A stretch of DNA of 64,000 nt from contig NZ_JGVW01000085.1 of assembly GCF_000687455.2 (NCBI RefSeq), positions 1-64,000 on the forward strand, given 5' to 3'. The position numbers and the translations under genes are program-made. Source of the stretch: Burkholderia sp. lig30 (GTDB lineage: Bacteria; Pseudomonadota; Gammaproteobacteria; Burkholderiales; Burkholderiaceae). Below the pieces are notes generated by a model. It made no database searches. It was not told where the DNA came from and saw only the letters and a list, made by a program, of their open reading frames with translations. Numbering within the stretch: position 1 is the first letter of the stretch; the number at the start of each line of letters is the position of its first letter. Positions 60,798 to 64,000 of the stretch are shown here, piece after piece.

Positions 60798-61869
60798 ATG
60801 GTGCCGGCCATTCGTGCTCGAACAGCGCGATCTGGCCGTGCCGTTCGGCCGTGTCCTCGTCGATGCGCACGCCGACGCCGAGCAGCCGCACCGGCTGCGC
60901 ACGCCGCGCCAGCCCCTTCGCGAGCAGCGCGACGGCCGTCTGCGCGCTGGTCGCGTCGGCGATGCATTCGACCGTGGTGCGCTGGAAGTCCGCGAAGCGG
61001 ATCTTCACGTACAGCTTGCGGATCGACCTCGCCGCGCCCGCGCGCGCGATGCGCGCGTCGAGCGAGTCGACCAGCCGGCGAATTTCGGCCGCGCACTGGT
61101 CGAGCGTCGTCAGATCGGTCACGTAGGTCGTCTCGACGCTGACCGACTTGCGCTCCTGGTCGGCCACCACGCGCCGCTCGTCGATACCGCGCGACAGCTC
61201 GTGCAGGCGCCGCCCGAACGCGCCGAATTCGCGGTGCAGGTCGATCAGCGGCCATTCGCGCAATTGCGCGCAGGTCTGGATGCCGAGCCGGTCGAGGCGC
61301 GCGGCCGTCACCTTCCCCACTCCGAACAGCTTGCGAACCGGCAGCGCCGCGACGAACGCGTCGACTTCATGCGGGCGCACGACGAACAGGCCATCCGGCT
61401 TGTGCCAGTCCGACGCGATCTTCGCGACGAACTTGTTTGGCGCGACGCCCGCCGACACGGTCACGCCGACCGTGTCGCGCACGCGTTCGCGGATTTCGCG
61501 CGCGATCAGCGTCGCGCTGCCCTGGCACCGCTCCGACCGGCTGACGTCGAGATACGCCTCGTCGAGCGACAGCGGCTCGACGTCCGGCGTGTAATCGCGA
61601 TAGATCGCCATGATCTGGCGCGACGCGGTGCGGTACTTGTCCATCGACGGCGGAAGGATCAGCAGGCCCGGGCACTTGCGCATCGCGAGCGCCGACGACA
61701 TCGCGGAATGCACGCCGAAGCGGCGTGCCTCGTAATTGCAGGTCGCGATCACGCCGCGCTGGTCCGGACGACCGCCGACCGCGAGCGGACGCCCGCGCAG
61801 CGACGGGTCGTCGCGCATTTCGACCGATGCGTAGAAGCAATCGCAGTCGCAGTGGATGATCTTGCGCAC
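60796..61869 (-). CDS. dinB: DNA polymerase IV
   Basis: A Y-family translesion polymerase of about 357 residues. I choose GTG 61869 because the product then begins VRKIIHCDCDCFYASVE, aligned with MRKIIHVDMDCFFAAVE of E. coli. The catalytic acidic residues in CDCDCFYASVE and LSLDEAYLDVS are present, and a helix-hairpin-helix and little-finger domain follow. The frame opens further to 61959, but those first codons lie on the LexA box and promoter, so that start would precede transcription. GTG 61935 would be nearly leaderless. Confidence 0.92.
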   Translation of the reverse strand: MRKIIHCDCDCFYASVEMRDDPSLRGRPLAVGGRPDQRGVIATCNYEARRFGVHSAMSSALAMRKCPGLLILPPSMDKYRTASRQIMAIYRDYTPDVEPLSLDEAYLDVSRSERCQGSATLIAREIRERVRDTVGVTVSAGVAPNKFVAKIASDWHKPDGLFVVRPHEVDAFVAALPVRKLFGVGKVTAARLDRLGIQTCAQLREWPLIDLHREFGAFGRRLHELSRGIDERRVVADQERKSVSVETTYVTDLTTLDQCAAEIRRLVDSLDARIARAGAARSIRKLYVKIRFADFQRTTVECIADATSAQTAVALLAKGLARRAQPVRLLGVGVRIDEDTAERHGQIALFEHEWPAP

Positions 61870-61944
61870 GAGCGGCGGCGCGTCGCTCGACGGCGGCGCT
61901 GGCGGATCGGCGGACGGGACGGTAAGCGCATTCACGGTGTCGAT

Positions 61945-61973
61945 ACTGTACAAAAACACAGTGACTGTTTCAA
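61945..61973 (-). promoter_or_regulatory. dinB SOS promoter with LexA box
   Basis: CTGT-ACAAAAAC-ACAG at 61946-61961 is a perfect CTGT-N8-ACAG LexA box. On the minus strand TTGAAA (61968-61973), 17 bases, TACAGT (61945-61950) form a promoter that the box overlaps from spacer to -10. The predicted transcription start is near 61938. Confidence 0.88.
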
Positions 61974-62309
61974 CTGCGCCGTGCCGCCCTGCGTTGCTGT
62001 GCCGTTCCGGGCCGTTGCGCGAGCCGAGTGTCCCGGCGAGCGTTGGTGCTCAATGCTCTCAGCGTCGTGTGTAATCGCGGCGCCGCCAATAAAGGCAATC
62101 GGATTGATTGGCCAAGGGGGCCGAAAATCTCGGCCTGGTGTTACCGGATGCCAAACCGATGACACCGAAGGTACTCACCCACCCGTCATCCAGAAAAAAA
62201 CAACCATTAGCAATGCGAATCTCGAATTTTTACGATTGATTCTTCTTTGTCGTTTCCGCTAGTTTGGTAGGTGGGAATTCTCACCAATTTACCAACGGAG
62301 GAGATCCGG
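61974..62309. other. Intergenic boundary region between core genome and cassette
   Basis: A gap of about 336 bases with no supported gene. The left half is GC-rich like the core; from about 62165 it turns AT-rich (AAAAAACAACCATTAGC, TTTTTACGATTG). The only clear signal is GGAGGAG at 62297-62303 before the 55-residue ORF. I see no tRNA, integrase site or flanking direct repeat. A weak TTGATT-N17-CTAGTT pair near 62236 may be the promoter. Confidence 0.55.
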
Positions 62310-62477
62310 ATGAGTAACGAGCAGAGGGCGCCGACCGATCTTTTTTCCACCATCGACGCACTCACAAAGCGCGACGGCCAGGTGACAACGGCCAACAACC
62401 GCCTGACCGGCATCGAACTTGTCATTGCCCGCGTCGGCGATATCGTCACCTGCAAGGATGACAGCGAGGCCGCATGA
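62310..62477 (+). CDS. 55-residue protein preceding the PAAR gene, possibly a short PAAR-like fragment
   Basis: A 55-residue ORF from ATG 62310 with GGAGGAG 7-13 bases upstream, the best ribosome-binding site of the cassette. The C-terminal LVIARVGDIVTCKDDSEAA resembles the start of a PAAR-like fold (RVGD.VTY.DGSEA), after which the protein ends. Its TGA overlaps the PAAR gene's ATG (ATGA), so translation is coupled. It could be a small leader protein or the remnant of a longer PAAR-like protein; I cannot decide. Confidence 0.6.
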   Translation: MSNEQRAPTDLFSTIDALTKRDGQVTTANNRLTGIELVIARVGDIVTCKDDSEAA

Positions 62478-63091
62478 TCCGCTATTTTCTCGCCAAGGGC
62501 GACCGCGCCGGAAGCGCGGTGATTACCCAAGGTCTCGAACACGTGACCTGTTCGAATCCACCGCCGAGGGTGCACATCGCCACGCTCTATATGAAGACCT
62601 ATTGCACTGCCTGCAAGCAGGAGGGGTTTATCGCGCCGAAAGGGCCGCGCCGCTCCGGCACGGGGCCAAACGGCCAGCCGTGGGCGTTAAGCGGCGACAT
62701 CAACGTCTGTGGCTGCAATCCGCCTCCCGTCTTTTATGCCGAGCGCGGCATGACGATGACCTTCACGTCGCAAGAGGTGGCGGCGCTGGCCGGAGAAAGA
62801 GCCATCTCGGTCGCGGATACCACGAGGACCGAGGCGGCGTCGGAAGCGCAGGCCGATGCATCCACCACCTATGACGAGCAGGTGCGCGCCGGTATCCGCA
62901 CCACGGCACCGCAGGACTACCCGTATCTGGTCGAAATGAGCGACGGGCGCACGTTTGCCGGGCGTGTCGACAGTAATGGTCAGTTACCGCGCGTCCGCAC
63001 TGAGGCTGCCGACAGCTACATCATCTATTGGGGCGAGGACGCCCTTGCACATAAGGACTGGATGTCATGCCAAACAGACCGACAACGGTAA
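62474..63091 (+). CDS. PAAR-domain protein (type VI secretion spike tip)
   Basis: A 205-residue protein. Residues 1-95 fit a PAAR domain: MIRYFLAKGDRAG, then Cys-containing segments YCTACKQEGFIAPKGPR and ALSGDINVCGCNPPP, a plausible metal site at the cone tip. A linker and a C-terminal region (EQVRAGIRTTAPQDYPYLVEMSDGRTFAGRVDSNGQLP) of unknown function follow. PAAR proteins cap VgrG and carry effectors out of the cell. It overlaps the effector gene by 25 bases. Confidence 0.82.
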   Translation: MIRYFLAKGDRAGSAVITQGLEHVTCSNPPPRVHIATLYMKTYCTACKQEGFIAPKGPRRSGTGPNGQPWALSGDINVCGCNPPPVFYAERGMTMTFTSQEVAALAGERAISVADTTRTEAASEAQADASTTYDEQVRAGIRTTAPQDYPYLVEMSDGRTFAGRVDSNGQLPRVRTEAADSYIIYWGEDALAHKDWMSCQTDRQR

Positions 63092-63654
63092 GAACGAATA
63101 CGACGCCGAATTCCATCAAGGTAGTGCAACTACGGGCGGTGACGTTCAAGGAGTTATGGGAGGCTTACCCGTCGGGCGATCCCCATGACGATCCGGCGTA
63201 TACCAATCAGTGTGCAATTCGCATGAGCGTCGCCTTCCATCGCGCCGGCATTGAAATGAAGTCGTTTTCGTCGAAGGTGGTCAAGCCGCTCGGCGGTCAG
63301 CCGAGCATCGGGCGAATCCTGATGAACGGAAAGGCAACCGCTACACGTGCCAACGAACTTGGGGAATGGCTGAAGCTACAACCGCTCGCGGGTTTGGGAA
63401 GAGCCGAAAACATTACAGGGCAAGATTGGCGAGATAAAGTTAAAGGTCGAACTGGCATCATTATGTTTGATGGCTACTGGGCCCGCGAAGGGGAAGCAGA
63501 AGGGAATGCCAGCGGCGGACACATTGACTTATGGAATGGCGAAAAACTCACCGGGTTCGGCAGCGGACTCCGAACACGCTGGAATATCGTTATCCCGGGT
63601 TTTTGGTCGGATTTTAGAAATTCAAAAACCGTTTTATTTTTCCAAATAAAATGA
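63067..63654 (+). CDS. tae4: Type VI amidase effector, Tae4 family
   Basis: A 195-residue protein related to Tae4 peptidoglycan amidases, which act in the periplasm of rival bacteria and cleave the D-Glu-mDAP bond. The catalytic cysteine is C49 in NQCAIRMSVAFHRAG and the histidine is H152 in GGHIDLWNG; both contexts match the family. It has no signal peptide, as expected for type VI delivery. The 3' third is AT-rich, unlike the core. The start overlaps the PAAR gene by 25 bases and the end overlaps the next gene by 4. Confidence 0.88.
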   Translation: MPNRPTTVRTNTTPNSIKVVQLRAVTFKELWEAYPSGDPHDDPAYTNQCAIRMSVAFHRAGIEMKSFSSKVVKPLGGQPSIGRILMNGKATATRANELGEWLKLQPLAGLGRAENITGQDWRDKVKGRTGIIMFDGYWAREGEAEGNASGGHIDLWNGEKLTGFGSGLRTRWNIVIPGFWSDFRNSKTVLFFQIK

Positions 63655-63905
63655 AATTTTTACGAGCTGCCGTTGGCGCCATCGCTGGCGCCATCATAAT
63701 TACGTTTTTTTTCTGGTTCGGCCTGTATCTTTTCGGCGTCTTCATTCTTCACGGGAAAGGAAGCCTGTTTGACACAAATCCACAAGCAGCCAATCTGTTT
63801 TTTGCCGGTTGGTTCATCGCTATGGTTACCGCATCGACAGTCGGCGGCTGGCGTGGTTACGTATCGGCCCGAAACCGGGTAGAAAAAAACGGGCAGCATG
63901 GCTAA
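63651..63905 (+). CDS. Small two-helix membrane protein in the immunity position
   Basis: An 84-residue protein whose ATG overlaps the tae4 stop (ATGA). Two hydrophobic helices cover about residues 5-35 and 48-68, with a short loop and a charged tail. Canonical Tai4 immunity proteins are periplasmic, with a cleaved signal and a soluble helical fold. This protein does not fit that, so it may be an unrelated immunity factor, an accessory protein, or simply the gene before a Tai4 outside the window. The coupling argues for a role with the effector. Confidence 0.7.
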   Translation: MKFLRAAVGAIAGAIIITFFFWFGLYLFGVFILHGKGSLFDTNPQAANLFFAGWFIAMVTASTVGGWRGYVSARNRVEKNGQHG

Positions 63906-64000
63906 CGCATCCCGTTTCAGACCTTCTTCGCGCCCCCCCTGACTTGATCCGCGGTTAATTCTTGTCGAATCTGAAAATATCGAATCGGAGGTCGGTAAAA
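63906..64000. other. Downstream edge, no gene seen
   Basis: The last 95 bases contain no supported gene. GGAGG at 63989-63993 close to the end may be the ribosome-binding site of a gene starting just outside the window, possibly the next member of the cassette. Confidence 0.4.

Noticed and set aside
61974-62309. Search for tRNA attachment site or direct repeat marking island insertion
   Set aside because: No tRNA-like sequence or repeated core was found in the visible part; the right end of the cassette is outside the window.

Overview
The window is a dense, roughly two-thirds GC stretch of a betaproteobacterial core chromosome. Gene content and order (iscRSUA-hscBA-fdx-iscX next to a low-molecular-weight phosphatase, aceE-aceF-lpdA with a lipoylated E3, fixLJ-like pair beside folD, rpfE-like gene beside recJ) point to Burkholderia, most likely the B. 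cepacia complex. This assignment comes from recognised families and gene order, not from a database search.

Layout. 1-5.8 kb: 3' part of mutS, a degenerate phosphoesterase-like secreted protein, slyD, the ribosomal oxygenase gene and a small Ala/Ser-rich lipoprotein. 5.8-14.8 kb: a long minus-strand run (DUF455 protein, alpha/beta hydrolase, PHP phosphatase, yciO, M50 protease, trpS, methyltransferase, dapA, bamC, metallo-hydrolase). 14.9-16.9 kb: gamma carbonic anhydrase, hslO and a small lipoprotein on plus. 17.0-27.8 kb, minus: pyrG-kdsA-eno-ftsB, a hydrolase, comEC, tatD-like and lolCD. 27.9-34.7 kb, plus: rpfE-like, recJ, prfB (programmed frameshift), lysS and a glycine-zipper protein. 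34.8-41.3 kb, minus: the complete isc operon and a phosphatase. 41.3-46.1 kb: a small membrane protein, lutAB, a divergent IclR regulator and a PBP7-type peptidase. 46.8-54 kb: phasin, then lpdA, aceF and aceE. 54.2-61.9 kb: fixLJ-like two-component system, folD, prlC and an SOS-controlled dinB.

From about 62.2 kb the sequence becomes visibly more AT-rich and carries an orphan type VI secretion cargo cassette: a 55-residue ORF, a PAAR tip protein, a Tae4-type amidase effector and a small two-helix membrane protein. The junctions overlap by 4, 25 and 4 bases, which indicates one translationally coupled unit. No type VI structural genes are in the window. The small membrane protein sits in the immunity position but does not look like canonical periplasmic Tai4. 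This is the most interesting accessory feature.

Regulatory signals readable from sequence include two tandem IscR type 1-like operators on the iscR promoter, a perfect CTGT-N8-ACAG LexA box on the dinB promoter, a hairpin with a U-run inside the isc operon, the RF2 frameshift site, a strong phasin promoter and several bidirectional terminators. I saw no rRNA, tRNA, CRISPR array or intact insertion sequence.
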